The notes under the pieces: model-generated
Database searches by the model: none
The model's input: only the letters and a program-made list of their open reading frames with translations
What the model was told of the DNA's origin: nothing
NCBI GenBank assembly: GCA_024349245.1
Contig: JALDNG010000038.1
Span: forward strand, 310,001-374,000
Length of the DNA stretch: 64,000 nucleotides
Origin: Neodontobutis hainanensis
Taxonomy: Eukaryota > Chordata > Actinopteri > Gobiiformes > Odontobutidae
Direction of reading: 5' to 3'
Part shown: piece by piece, positions 23,413-34,668 of the stretch
Position numbering within the stretch: the first letter of the stretch is position 1
Layout of the letters: each line of letters opens with the position of its first letter
Translations under genes and position numbers: made by a program

Positions 23413-24312
23413 TTCTGACAATTAAAAAAAATAATAATAATAAAAGAAATAATTGCCTTAGTCTGAAAAAATAAGATTTCTAAAATGCATGTAAACATCT
23501 GGGTCCCACTGAAATGTCTTTTTAGACTGAGTTTAAGGTTGGCTCTTAACTTTGGTTTGATTTAAAGTTAGTATTTTGCAGTGTCCAATGTTTTTTTTTT
23601 CTTTTTTCTTTATAAACACATTACAGCAGGAGGTTGGTATGATGTTGTAGTGAGAAACTATGAGACCAGAGTTAATAATGTGCTTCTTCTTCACTGGCCA
23701 CTGCTAACTTACTCTACTTCTCTCAACTGTCAGTGCAGCTAACACTTTCAGTCCACTCTACCCACTTTCCCCTCCTGTTTTTCTTTCGTCGTGGCTCCAT
23801 CTCGACCCTCGCTCCGTGTAAGTGACCCTCGTGAACGGCACAATCACTTCTCTTTAAAGCGACTGATAGTCTATTAACTTTCCTGCTCTCCGTTTGATTT
23901 TTATCCACACTGACTCAGGCTTGGATAAAAGACTGCACCGTAACATTCATGATAAATGTGCAGTCAGAAATAGCCTGCCCATATCTCTTTAAATCCTCCA
24001 AACCGCAACAAAAAGAAAAAAATCTATTCATAAAGTAATCATGAACAAAATAAGAAATCTGTATGATGAATAAGTAAATATTTGCCGCACAGCTCGATGG
24101 AGGATTCAATAATTAATTGTCCTTAACTGGAGTTAAGCATAGATGTTGAATTATTGGCAACCAGGGAAATCTTCCAGCGACAGCTTCAGTCTCCAAGGGC
24201 CAGCTGGAGTTTTCTATAAATTTTCTGTGTGTTGTCAGTCTTTGGTCTCAGCTGCTTTCACTCCTTTGACACATTAAAGGTTTCTAATTGAGAAGGAGAC
24301 CAAGACCAATCT
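23413..24312. other. Non-coding stretch with a homeobox-site-rich patch
   Basis: Unique-looking DNA. 24,100-24,140 contains 'caataattaattgtccttaa' and lies in a patch with few low-complexity runs, which could be a conserved element. The minus-strand open frames match no family. Confidence 0.35.
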
Positions 24313-24582
24313 ATTCTGAACAAACATTTAAACGCAACACTCTTGTTTTTGCCCACATTTTTCATGAGCTAAACTCAAAGATCTAAGACTTGTTCTATGA
24401 ACACAAAAGGTTTATTTCTCTCAAATATTGTTAGCAAATCTGTCCAAATCTGTGTTAGTGAGCATTTCTCCTTTGCCGAGATAATCCATCCCACCTTACA
24501 GGTGTGGCATATCAAGAACCTGATTAGAGAGCATGATTATTGTACAGGTGTGCCTTAGGCTGGCCACTCTAAATTTTCACTG

Positions 24583-24898
24583 TTACAACAACAAACTGCA
24601 GTCAGGTCGAGACCCCGATGACAAGCTTCTCTGAGACGGTTTCTGACAATGCAAACCAATTGTTTCAGCAGCTGTCCGGGTGGCTGGTCTCAGAGGCTTT
24701 TGGAGGTGAAGATACTGGATGGGGAGGTTCTGTGTAGGTGTGGTTACACGTGGTCTCCGGTTTGGAGGCCAGTTGGATGTACTGCCAAGTTCTCCGAAAC
24801 GCCTTCGAAGACAGCTTATGGCTGAGAAATAAACGGGCAACAGCTCTGGTGAACATTCCAACTGTGCGTTCCCTCAAAACCTGTGACATCTGTGGCAT
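24583..24898 (-). pseudogene. Truncated, frameshifted Tc1-like transposase
   Basis: The minus strand opens with MPQMSQVLRERTVGMFTRAVAR (ATG at 24,898-24,896), the start of the N-terminal helix-turn-helix DNA-binding region of a Tc1-type transposase. A deletion or frameshift near 24,835 moves the frame. The second frame continues RRRFGELGSTSNWPPNRRPR and VTTPTQNLPIQYLHLQK, with the typical linker motif (GSTSNRPxxxRPRVTTP) between the two DNA-binding subdomains, followed by RPATRTAAETIGLH. The sequence then stops near 24,590, so the whole catalytic DDE domain is missing. It cannot encode an active enzyme. The family call rests on this motif order. Confidence 0.88.
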
Positions 24899-24969
24899 TA
24901 TGCTGTGATAAAGCTGCACATTTTAGAGTGGCCTTTTATTATAACCAGCCTAAGGCACATCTGTGCAAT

Positions 24970-26954
24970 TTTATTATTATATCCTTTATTTAACCAGGTG
25001 AAACCTGAGATTAGAAATGTCTTTTCCAAGAGTGACCCTGCCAAGACAACATCATTACACACAGTTTCAGACAAGTACAAGACATTAACAAAAACCCAAA
25101 TAACAATATTTATAACAAAAGTTACATAAATCATAATCAGTGTGTGCAAGTTCAAAGAATAATAATATATGCTTAAATAAAAAAATAAATAATCAAATTC
25201 TTTAAAATAGATTTAAATTCTCCTAAAGTCACAAGTTCGGATAGATTTATGCTCTTTTGCAGTTCAGTCCATGCACAGGGGGCAGCTACTGAAATGCTGC
25301 CTTACCCTACTCTGTTCTGACTCTGGATACCCCCATCAGTGTGTTCTTCTGAGAACCCAGAGCATACTGTTGTTGGTTATGCATGTATATGCATAAGAGA
25401 TAAGATGGGAGAGGCCAAAGAATACATTTATAAATGAAAGTCAGCAAATGAGACCACCTACAGGGATGGAAACTCAGCTGCAGCATATAGTGTACAATGG
25501 TGAACACAATTTCCACAACCAGTCATAAAACTTAAAGCTAAAAATTAATTTTAAAGATGATCAGATGCATTCAATAAAAAGAAGATTGCCGTAGTCCAAT
25601 AAAAGTAAAAAAGTTGCAGAAATTAAATGGTTCCCTGTATAATCAGAGAAACAGGATTTGTTTCTGAAAAGAAAACTGAGCTTAAGCTTCAGTTTACATA
25701 CAAGATGCTCAATATGTTGCTTGAAGGACAGATTTTCATCAATAACAAAGCCTAAATACTTTTTGGGACCATTTGGGTTTCTTTTCCATCAGCTGTTTTC
25801 ATTTTAGGGAGCTGAGAGGATAGCCGTTTTCTAATCGAGAAGACCATAACTTTAGATTCATCTGCATTTAACACTAGCATCAGCTGAACTTAGATGAGAC
25901 TGAACAGCATCAAATGCAGACTGCAAGAAATCAAAGGCTTGTTCATTTGAAGAAGAGGAACAATAGATAACTGTGTCATCAGCATAAAAGTAAAATTCAC
26001 ATAAATAGAAAACAGCAATGGCTCCAGAACAGAACCCTGGGGTACTCCTTTAGTTACTGAAAGAAATGAGGAAGACATGCCAACAAGGTGTACACGCTGA
26101 GTTCTATCTGACAGACAGTTAGAAAACCAGCCAACAGCAGTGTCAGACAGACCAATTTTACGAAGCCGATTTAACATGGTGACATAATCGAAGTCAATAA
26201 ACAACACTGTACAGAACCATTTACAATCAAGAGCCTCAATGATGTCATTAACTACTTTAACTGCAGCAGTTATTGTGTAGTTTTCAGAAACCAGATTGAT
26301 TGTTTGATAAAATTTCATGAACCTCCATAAATTTTTTAAGCTGTTCAGCAACAATTTTCTCAAAGACCTTTACCAGGATACATAACTTTATATCGACCTA
26401 TAGTTATTAAGATTGGCTGAGTCCCCTCCTTTTAGCAAGGGAAGAACAAAAGCAGACTTCCAGACCACAGGGATAACATTCTTTGAAAGGCTTAAGTTAA
26501 AAAGATATGTCAGGAGTTCAGTTATAAAATCTTTTTTAGAAATTTTTAGAAAAAAAGGATCAAGATTGCCTGGACCTGCAGATTTGTCTATTTCCAGCTG
26601 CTTAAGGGCTCTGTAGATCTCCGCCTCAGTCACTGCTCTGAAAACAAACAAGCCAATAATAATAATGGAGGGGGCAATGAATGCCCTTTTTGTTCAGTTA
26701 AGGTTTTTGTGATGGGATGCCGTGTCTCATATAGACAACAAGACAAAACAAAATGTTTGTTGAAGCAATTTAGTATTTTAGATTTATCTGTGGGAATAAG
26801 TAATTTTTTTATAATGCATGTTGGGAGTTCATTGGTTTGTATGTTTCTGTAAGAAGATTTTATAACTTTCCAAAATTTTTGGGGGTTATTTATATTACTT
26901 ATATTGTGGCTTTATACAAGTAATATTCAGATTTACATTTTTTTAAATAAAGAA
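24970..26954 (-). mobile_element. 5'-truncated non-LTR retrotransposon (L2/CR1/Rex group) inserted in the Tc1 element
   Basis: Reading on the minus strand from 26,954 to 24,970: the sequence starts inside the coding region before the reverse transcriptase (NNPQKFWKVIKSS, then FNKHFV), continues through the reverse transcriptase (26,651 to about 25,890), then YLGFVIDENLSFKQHIEHLV (about 25,760) and a decayed C-terminal region to about 25,200. The 3' end is 'cctggttaaataaaggatat' followed by 'aataataaaa', a polyadenylation-like tail, at 24,990-24,970. The 5-bp word gcaat flanks it at 24,965-24,969 and 26,955-26,959, and removing the insert restores the inverted repeat of the host Tc1 element. 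The 5' truncation is typical of LINE integration. Confidence 0.9.
25890..26651 (-). pseudogene. LINE reverse-transcriptase domain, broken
   Basis: The first open part (26,651-26,388) carries DKSAGPGNLDPFFLKISKKD and ends LLKGGDSANLNNYRSI, matching the start of an L2/CR1/jockey-type reverse transcriptase. After a frameshift, the next open part (from about 26,363) carries AAVKVVNDIIEAL, FIDFDYVTMLNRLRKIGLSD and TKGVPQGSV. The catalytic YADD box is still encoded (minus strand of 25,975-25,986) but in a different frame from the preceding part. Upstream context continues to 26,954, and the domain after it reaches about 25,200 with several stops. Frameshifts and stops make it a pseudogene. Confidence 0.9.
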
Positions 26955-27205
26955 GCAATAATCTAATCTCTAATCAGCATCTTGATATGCCACACCTATG
27001 AGGTGGATGGATTATCTCACAAACACTGATTTGGACAGATTTGTGAACAATATTTGAGAGAAATAGGCCTTTTGTGTTCAAAGAAAAAGTCTTAGATCTT
27101 TGAGTTCAGCTCATAAAAAAATGAGGAAAAATGTTGTGTTTTTTTGTTTAGTGAATGACTCACTGAAATCTAAATCCAGTCCTAAGGTATTCTCATACTA
27201 ATATA

Positions 27206-27575
27206 ATAGAGCACAGTGGCTCAGGTGGTGGAGCAAGTCATCCATTAACCAGAAGGTTGGTTGTTTGATCATCCTTCGATCCAGTTCATACTGTCATTGT
27301 GTCCTTGGTCAAGACACTTCACCCACCTTACCTCCAGTGCCCGTGACTCTGGTGTATAAATGTATAAATGTATGAATGCAGTGGTCGTAGAGACTGTCGG
27401 TGCCGTTTGTATGGCAGCCCATCTCTCGTCAGTCGACCCCAGGCTTACCACCTCCACAGTGTGCTTGTGTGTGTGAATGTGTGAATGGAAGTATGACGTA
27501 AAGCGCTGTGGGTGCCTAAGAGAGTATTAAAAAGCTCTATAAAAATATATGCCATTCACCATTTAACAATGAAAG
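27206..27575 (+). mobile_element. V-SINE-like tRNA-derived SINE with L2-type tail
   Basis: Begins with a tRNA-like head ('cacagtggctcaggtggtgg', A-box-like; B box decayed in 'ggttgtttgatcat'). Then comes the conserved central domain 'tgtccttggtcaagacactt' and 'cacccaccttacctccagtg', a longer spacer, and a 3' tail 'gcgctgtgggtgcctaagag', then 'agctctataaaaatata'. Such a stem-loop 3' tail ('aagcgctttggg...gcgctatataaat') is shared with L2-clade LINEs, which mobilise these SINEs. It lies about 50 bp to the right of the Tc1 element. The minus-strand open frame here is a by-product. Confidence 0.85.
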
Positions 27576-29619
27576 GTTTACATTCAGAGGTATATAATAT
27601 ATAAAAGATGGAGCTGCTTGTGCTTGAACATGTAAATACTGTAAATATCTCCAATTAGAGCTCATTTCATTTTTGTCAAGTGAAACTTTGATTTTGCAGT
27701 AAATGTCTTCATGGTCTTGCTTTGTTGTATCTCTCTGACCTGCTGGAGCCGTACGATAAGTCCCTGCTAGTTTCCCGAAAATAAAGAGGAAGTTGCGTCC
27801 ACATTTTTTTCTGTCCCAGTTTTCTATTCACTGTTTATAAATCTCTGCTCACATATGTTCTCTTTTAACTCAGTCTGAGATATTTGTGTTCATTGTAGTT
27901 TGACTGTTTTTGTCTGTGTTCTAACTTTGGCCAGCTGCTTTATGAATAAAATCTGAAATAAATCTGTAACCTCAATGTCCAGGTCCAAGGCTCAAATGTG
28001 TCTTCGTCTGAGACCAAGACAAATAAAAATCTCAATCTCAATACCAAAACTCAGCTACTACAACAACAACAGAAAAGTTTCAAATGACCGGACAAATAAA
28101 TGGGCCCAATAAACTTTACTCTTGACTGACTGATGTAACACAGCTTGATTGCTTTTACCTCATTTTCCCTCAAAACTAAAATACCCCACTTCAGTGCTCT
28201 TCACAATTGCAGGCATTAGGCCAAAATAGTTACAGAAAGAAAACTTCACTTTGGTTTTCTTCTTTTAAAGTACTCTCTCTGGTCTGACTTTAGGGCCAAT
28301 TACAAACATAAACTGCAGACGTATTCCCTGCCAATACAGAGCGAGATTAAATGAGAGAAATTAGCAGTGGCACCAAATAGGGAAGGTTTTTGATCATAAT
28401 ACAGTTTGACATTGTAATAAAAAGTCTAATGGATTATAAAGAGTGACAAAACTTTTAATAATACAGCACAAACTTGTCCTGAGTGATTCTGCCGATGGTA
28501 ATACATATTTAGTCAATATAGTCGAGGCCACGCTCAGAGTTATTCTTTTCTTTAATAAAGCTGGATGCCATTTTAAATCAAAGGGAAGAAACTGATATGA
28601 AACTGTAATGAGATCTCCTTTTGTCTGATGAGAATGTTATTCGAGAAACCTGTTAGTGACGACTCGACAATTCCAATATCTATTCATAATTTTGAGTTAT
28701 GACCATGAATTAAAAAGCAGAAAAGCCACAGAGTTGAGAGAGACCCTTGAAGGACACACATTTAATGAATAAAACACAAAATAAGGCATGTTCTTGGCTT
28801 TTCCTAAGTTGTAAGAAAATTCAGAATTTTATCTGGCACAAAAAATGAGAACAAATGAAATGACTCCCAGACAAGATACTGGCCATTAAAAGTCTTAGAC
28901 CAGTTTCATGGACTTCAACACTGTCTAAAAGTGAGATGAATTCAAAAGACCACTGTTCAAAAGGACAAAAAGCAAAACTCCACTAAGCCACAAACCCAAA
29001 AGGTGGTTGGGCAGAAAAATTATCTTATTAATAATGCACACACTCATATTTGAACAACTGGAATTATAAGAGGACTCGTAGGATTAACTATTATCACAAA
29101 AGTTAAAAACAATGCTTGTCATTTTTTATTAGTTACTAAAGACCATTTTACAAATGAGTTCCTCAAAAACATACACATCCATTGCAAAGCTTTTATTAAT
29201 TATTTGTATTAATTTTCAAGATAGTCACAATAAATTAGACATTTAAGAGGCGGTACAAAATCTTGTTGTCTCATCGATGTTTAACAGATTGGCTTTTTTG
29301 TTAACTCCAGTTCTAGTTGTATGTTGTTGCCTCTGTTTACCATTAGCCCATTAAGAAAATGTTTCACATTTTTTAAATGGACCTCAACCTGTATGTCTGG
29401 GTTACTTTAAGCATTTGTACAGTGTTTTTGTCAATAATAGCTTTATAATTGCTGATTTCATTTTGCAGCTTTAGGTTACTTGAACAAGGCAGATCTCAGT
29501 CTTTGATGAGGAAGCACAGGTTCGACAACCAGCCATGTGTAACTCTGGTTCTGTACAAGTCCTGAACATATTTCTAATTATCCAGTGACTTGGAACTTAA
29601 CCTTATGTATGTGTTGGTA
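27576..29619. other. Non-coding stretch, nothing recognised
   Basis: AT-rich unique-looking DNA without open frames of note. The segment 28,880-29,060 ('aaaagtcttagaccagtttc', 'aaaaggtggttgggcagaaa') has a transposon-like feel but I cannot assign it. Confidence 0.35.
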
Positions 29620-29815
29620 TATCTGTATAATGCTCTATTTCATTTTCCTGAAGATTATTGCGCCTGTAGAAATGGGCTGCATAGTGTGGTTGTAATATTT
29701 GTTGTGTCTATTTATGTCTATTTATATATAATATGATCCACACAAGACTAGTTTTTCTTTGGGGACCAACAAAGTCTATATTGAATCTATCTTGAATCTT
29801 GTAAAAATAGACTAG
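29620..29815 (+). repeat. Possible LINE 3'-tail-like fragment
   Basis: Ends with 'ctttggggaccaacaaagtc' followed by a short degenerate direct repeat ('tatattgaatc' and 'tatcttgaatc'), resembling the 3' ends of several fish LINEs ('gggacaataaag' plus short tandem tail). No coding remnant is visible upstream. The call is tentative. Confidence 0.25.
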
Positions 29816-32740
29816 TTGAGTCACTCACGAACGTTCTCTGCCCACTCACTGTGTTGCTTAGCATTTGTGGAAACCCTCTTATTTATGCAGATTTATGTGA
29901 TTGTTGCAGGTTAACCTTTTGGAAAAGCTGTTAAATTTAAGGAATGATTAATTATTTTGGTTTAAATAATGACTCCATTAGCAATAATGAACAATTTGAG
30001 AATAACACAATGCTTTATATGTTTTTTTTATGGAATTAGAGCAAATGTAAAATAATTTCATGTTTATGGTGACATCACCTGATATTCCTTTAGTGCCGGT
30101 ACAAAATGTTTTATACCACTTTCCACATCTTGACCAGATAGGTACTGTACGTGATCATAGAAGGGTATACTGTATAATGTGAGCTTGGATTTCTAACAAA
30201 GAAATACTAAACAATCCTTGAAACAGAGAGGGTCTTACCACAGAGGCTTGATTTACTTCTGTCTCACTGATGGTCTTTGGAGAAAGTAGTTTTCAGGTCC
30301 CACACAGCGAGAGAGGGTGATTGATTTCTTTGGTTTATCCCCGGGAGATGAGAGAAGTTTGCATGTCTCGCTCCTGAAACCTATAAATCACATCGATCAG
30401 CTGGGATAATAAGGCTATGCCGACACATCCCGGAGAGAGATGAGAAAACAATTAGAGAAGCTCAGCAAAGCAGCGCTGAGTCGCACACAGGGTGCAGGCG
30501 AGTCGAAGAGAGGGAAGGTCTGATAGACAGACAGACAGTGTTATTTCATACATTTTCCTCACACTGCACTGACATTTGAAACTAACCCTGACCTTCTGCT
30601 CTGACCTTTACAGACCGGACTTGTCTCAAACTGGACTGGCTTCGACAGAAACCCAGAGCAAAGTTTTATTTTGCTATAGGGTTTAATTTAGCTGGAAAAA
30701 TGAATGTGTATTAACATGTTTAATAAAAATATAACTATGTGGCACAGACATTAACAAAGCTTTTTTCATTTCAAGCATTCTTGACCGACTTTTAAGGTCT
30801 ATTTTTAAGGTTGTCCAGCATTATACTGCCAAGGTATGTGCATAATTATACAAATATATAAATGTCACAAGAAGTCCCAAATGTGGGGTCCGCTTTGGAA
30901 AAACACTTTCGATTGTACAATAAATAATCCACACTTGAGCAAAATTTATAAATAAAAGAAATAAAGGATACATAAATTACAATTTGTTCCTGTGATAAAC
31001 ACAATGTTTCAACAGAAAATCCAGTGACAAAGCTAGTGATTAGTGTTTATTAGTAACACTTTTAGCTGAGGGATTACGGCTGAATCTACTGCAACGTTAT
31101 CCTAAAGAAGCACAAAAGCATTATAAAAGTGTCTTTCGGTTTTTATATGCTGTTGCCAGTTTTCTTTGTGGTGTAAAATAACACGATGTACCACAGGACA
31201 CTTAATTATCTTCAGGATTGGGTCACTAAAGCATCAACAGAATCAGTTGTCAACCAAACAAATGCATTTTATAAACAAAGCCTGGATGGTGAATCAAAAA
31301 TGGCTGCCATACATTTTTAAATTCAAAGTTGGACATTCAGCCCCTGTAAAGGCATTACTAAAACTGGTTACTTAAAGCTAACTCAAATAGGCCTACTGAA
31401 TTACTTTTTGGACCACTCTCTGATAAAATGAAAATATCCAACAATAATGAGACAGTCTCCTGCCATGTGTCCTTTTGTTGTCATGTGTTTTTTTATCTTG
31501 TTTAAAGTGAAGTGAGGATGGACTCAGCGGTTTACTGAAAGTCACATGGGGAAAGGATTTGGCTCAGTCTGGAGGCCCACTGCTCGATGGACAAGACAAA
31601 AGAGAGTAAAGTGTCTGTGAAGCATCACTGAAGGATAATCACTGACAGTAAATAAGAGTGGACTCAGTAGCAGTGCTGAGTGTAGTCTGCTTCCCATTGA
31701 CATCCCAGTTTAAAGTTTCTTTGTTTTAAGGACGACAGTTGGGTTATTGATGGGGACTGGCTTCCTACAAGTAGCTCTGACTTACTTTAAATCTTGTTCA
31801 CCAAATACAATGCAGTACAGTAATATGTTAAGTATATTTATGTTTTTTTTCATTGTTTTAAAGTTTTTGTGCCAAAAAAATTATGTTAAACATTTCCAAG
31901 ATAGTGACTTTTCAGATCAGACTGTTGTCTTTAGTCCACCATTTTTATATATAGACTGATTGACTGATTGGTTTTGTCTAACTCTCCTAGACAGTTTCTA
32001 ACAATTCTATGTGTCATTGACCGAAGCAGTAATGAAGAGCTGTTGCATCCATATGGTAACTGTAGAGTCTGTACTACTTGCTGTGTAGACCATCCATCTT
32101 CTACCCCTGCTTGTCACAGATTAGCTGAATATCAACGACTGTCATGATTTTAGATCCATGTCTAATACATTCAGGAAAACAGTTGTCGACTGAACTTTTA
32201 TTGTTAAAGGGGTTCTCTTAGATTAAAAAGGTATACAAGAAGATCTATTTTGTATTCTGTTTGTTGTAAAGCAGAGGGACTGGGACAGACACAACAGGGA
32301 TAGAAAAAAACGAAAAAATAACAAAGCTAGGGTAGTCTTTGTCTTTGTCCAGTTTGATTTGAATGGCTGGCGATAAACGACAGTGACAGGCTCGTAATTG
32401 TCAGCTATATTTCTTCCTGTGACAGTTGTCTGGTCTGTGGCTATAGCTGGCCGTGTGTCTGTGGGGTTTGGACTGAAGAAATGCAAACTGCCACTGGCCT
32501 CGTGACGGACATGTGCAGTGGCTCTGGTCCTGGTTTTGTGATCCATCTTTCATCTCGAGCTGTGTTGCTGCAAGAAGCATCTACAGTCGATAAAATTAAT
32601 TCAACTGTCATAACAAACTCCGGCTTTTAATTCAACAGTATATTCCCCCAAAAGTAAAAATCGACATTTGCAACAACTAGATTTTTCTTTGGCATTCATC
32701 ATTACCTATTGTTTATGAACATTGTGGATGGCCAATAATT
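29816..32740. other. Non-coding stretch, mostly unique
   Basis: AT-rich DNA with no recognised genes. The segment 30,290-30,520 is slightly richer in GC and CpG ('gttcgac'-free, with 'cccgggagatgag', 'atcccggagagaga' and 'aagcagcgctgagtcgcaca') and could be a conserved element. The minus-strand frame at 32,223-32,546 matches no family. Confidence 0.35.
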
Positions 32741-32743
32741 AAA

Positions 32744-32800
32744 GCAGGGGTGTCAAACTGCCCCAGTCTGTGGGATGACTTTGGAAAGTGTGAAAAAAAG
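32744..32800 (+). mobile_element. hAT-type terminal repeat fragment
   Basis: Starts with 'gcaggggtgtcaaactgcc', matching the terminal repeat (CAGGGGTGTCAAACT) of a widespread vertebrate hAT MITE group. The element breaks off after about 55 bp and no opposite end is visible nearby. Family recall only. Confidence 0.4.
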
Positions 32801-32844
32801 CCATTTACTGCAGGTTTTTTTTTTTATAAAAGCAAGTCATTTCT

Positions 32845-32935
32845 TCATCATTTTCCACTCAGTTCCACAAGACATTGCAGGCGCCTATCCTAGCAACTTT
32901 GAGCCTGAGGCAGGGTAGACACAGGGGTGGACAAA
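32845..32935 (+). repeat. Dispersed fish repeat fragment (copy 3)
   Basis: Reads 'cattttccactcagttcc', 'gcgcctatcctagcaacttt', 'gagcctgaggcagggtagac'. These are decayed versions of the words at 43,225-43,320 and 20-100, in the same order. Confidence 0.5.
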
Positions 32936-33241
32936 TAAAGCAACTACTATTCCTAAACTGTCCACTCGGGGTCCATGCAACAACAAATGAGAAGATTGTT
33001 AGCAGGTGTGAGGAAACAGAAGTCTGTTTTTTACATGTAGCCGAGAGGTCAGTGATGCAGCAGGGAAAGTTAGCTACCTTACTGCTAGCAAAATAGCATT
33101 AGCATCAAAGACATATTGTGAGAGGGTGTTTATGCTGAAGGCTTTTGCCAACATTAGCCTTTGGTTGCAATTGATAAGAGTACCGGCTGTGCACAGAAAG
33201 AAGAAAACATTTAGATGTCATTATTTAACGGTTATTAAGTA

Positions 33242-33242
<1 letters not shown>

Positions 33243-33320
<78 letters not shown>

Positions 33321-33350
33321 TATTTATTTATTTTATTTATTTATTTATTT
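33243..33350. repeat. (ATT)n then (TTTA)n microsatellite
   Basis: An uninterrupted ATT array of about 25 units (about 33,244-33,321) is followed by a TTTA array with one interruption to 33,350. On the minus strand this is (AAT)n/(TAAA)n and lies immediately downstream of the LINE fragment at 33,370-33,562, so it may have grown from an A-rich retrotransposon tail. Confidence 0.98.
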
Positions 33351-33369
33351 TTGCTGCATGAAATTTAAA

Positions 33370-33562
33370 CGCTGGGCACGAGCAGAAGGCATGTCCAAGA
33401 TGTTCTCAGAGTCCGAGAAAGTTCATAAACAACTAGCATGACAGAAATATATTCTGGTGCTAAACCATTAAGAGACTTGTAAACCAGCAGTGCTGTTTTA
33501 AAGTCTATTCTCTGAGCAACAGGAAGCCAGTGCAAAGATTTTAAAACTGTCGTAATGTGACG
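33370..33562 (-). pseudogene. LINE ORF2 C-terminal fragment (L2/CR1 group), minus strand
   Basis: The minus strand translates without a stop to VLKSLHWLPVAQRIDFKTAL, LVYKSLNGLAPEYISV, then ELSRTLRTSWTCLLLVPS before ending in V-stop. The 'LxxLHWLPVxxRIxFK..LLxYKxLNGLAPxYL' block is diagnostic of the region after the reverse transcriptase in L2/CR1-type LINEs. No reverse-transcriptase core and no 3' untranslated region are present; the fragment ends directly at the microsatellite. Confidence 0.9.
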
Positions 33563-34608
33563 TAAAAGGACATATTCCCAAAGTGATAGATCTCTTCAAA
33601 GCTAGTTTCAAATGTTCAAATATTTTTTTTCTTGAAATCTACTCTTACTTCATAAAGCACGTGATAAAACCATAATGTGTAATGTTCCTTTTATAACATT
33701 AGATCAGTGTGAGAAAACAAAGTAGACCGCCTGGCCACCGTATGAAGCAAACTGAATTTAGAAGGCTTTGGTTTTCTCTATATTGGATCAGCATTATACT
33801 GCAAACACCGACTGTCACATAAAGTTTGTCATAGTTGAGAAACAACACAAGTGGGCACCTCCAGGGACCGAACGCCTTCTGTGAATTGTTGATACGCTCC
33901 GGCTGTGAACCAACAATGGCACAAATTATTCAAATGTCGCAGAAAAGGTGTCCAGAACCCATCAAGAACTCCTCGCAGGATTGATGTGTTGTGGTTGAGG
34001 AGGGAGAGCAATAGTAACCATTCTCTCAGTTCACGTTTTCCACTGCGCTGTCTAGTCCTGGCCTGATGAATAATTTGGATTGAGGGCAGAGAAGTGGGGG
34101 AGCAACAGCAGAGGGAGAGTTTGTAAAAGAAAGTAGCTCTGCACAGTCTTTGGGGTGAGAATCCGACTGTCCAACCTGTTCATCTTTATTCACATAGCTT
34201 CAAATTTAACCTGAAGGAGCTTATAGAAAACTTGGCGACAGTCAGAGGAAACTTTCTTTGGCCATAGCTGTCTTCTAAGCATTTTCAAACAGGAAAAAGT
34301 CAACAAAATATGTAAAATTCTAAAAACCTCTATTAATGAAATTGAAGGCATAAAAAATGGATACCTACAATATTATTTATTATATGTATTTATTTTAGGT
34401 GCATTGTTCAGATTAACTTTTTATATGTTTGGTTGCCAGGTCTGTTTGGTTTGATGGTATTGTAACTTCTGGTTTGGTGCAGACCGAAGATAGTCCAGTG
34501 GTTTTGCACAAAGCTGATACGTACACACAGTTGAAAAGAATACAAGGCTACCATGCTCTGTACACTCTTCTAAGGCTCTTCTCCAGGTGGAATATGTGAT
34601 GCAGGCCT
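33563..34608. other. Non-coding stretch with a CpG-richer patch
   Basis: Mostly unique. 33,860-33,985 is somewhat CpG-richer ('gaccgaacgccttctgtgaa', 'tacgctccggctgtgaac') and could be a regulatory segment. No gene is recognised. Confidence 0.35.
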
Positions 34609-34645
34609 TTCAACAACCGGATTTCAAATTAAACCGGTTGTTGAA
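34609..34645. repeat. Perfect 12-bp inverted repeat (hairpin)
   Basis: The left arm ttcaacaaccgg (34,609-34,620) and right arm ccggttgttgaa (34,634-34,645) are perfect reverse complements with a 13-nt AT-rich loop. It lies about 25 bp upstream of the SINE at 34,669. It may be a small cruciform, or the two ends of a deleted element. Confidence 0.85.
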
Positions 34646-34668
34646 GTTTACCTATTCTTCCTAAATAG

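Larger units (their letters stand above)
24313..27152 (-). mobile_element. Tc1-like transposon with long inverted repeats, split by a LINE
   Basis: The left end (24,313-24,565) and right end (26,955-27,152) are long inverted repeats. Left words such as 'gatctaagacttgttctatg', 'caaatattgttagcaaatct', 'gataatccatcccaccttac' and 'aggtgtggcatatcaagaac' reappear reverse-complemented on the right ('ttgatatgccacacctatga', 'tggatggattatctcacaaa', 'gtgaacaatatttgagagaa', 'agtcttagatctttgagttc'). The transposase start lies at 24,898 on the minus strand and most of the gene beyond its first third is deleted. The inner words 'taggctggccactct' and 'agtggccttttattataacc' are also an inverted pair. The right inverted repeat is separated from the gene by a LINE insertion (24,970-26,954). 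The element is dead. Confidence 0.88.
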
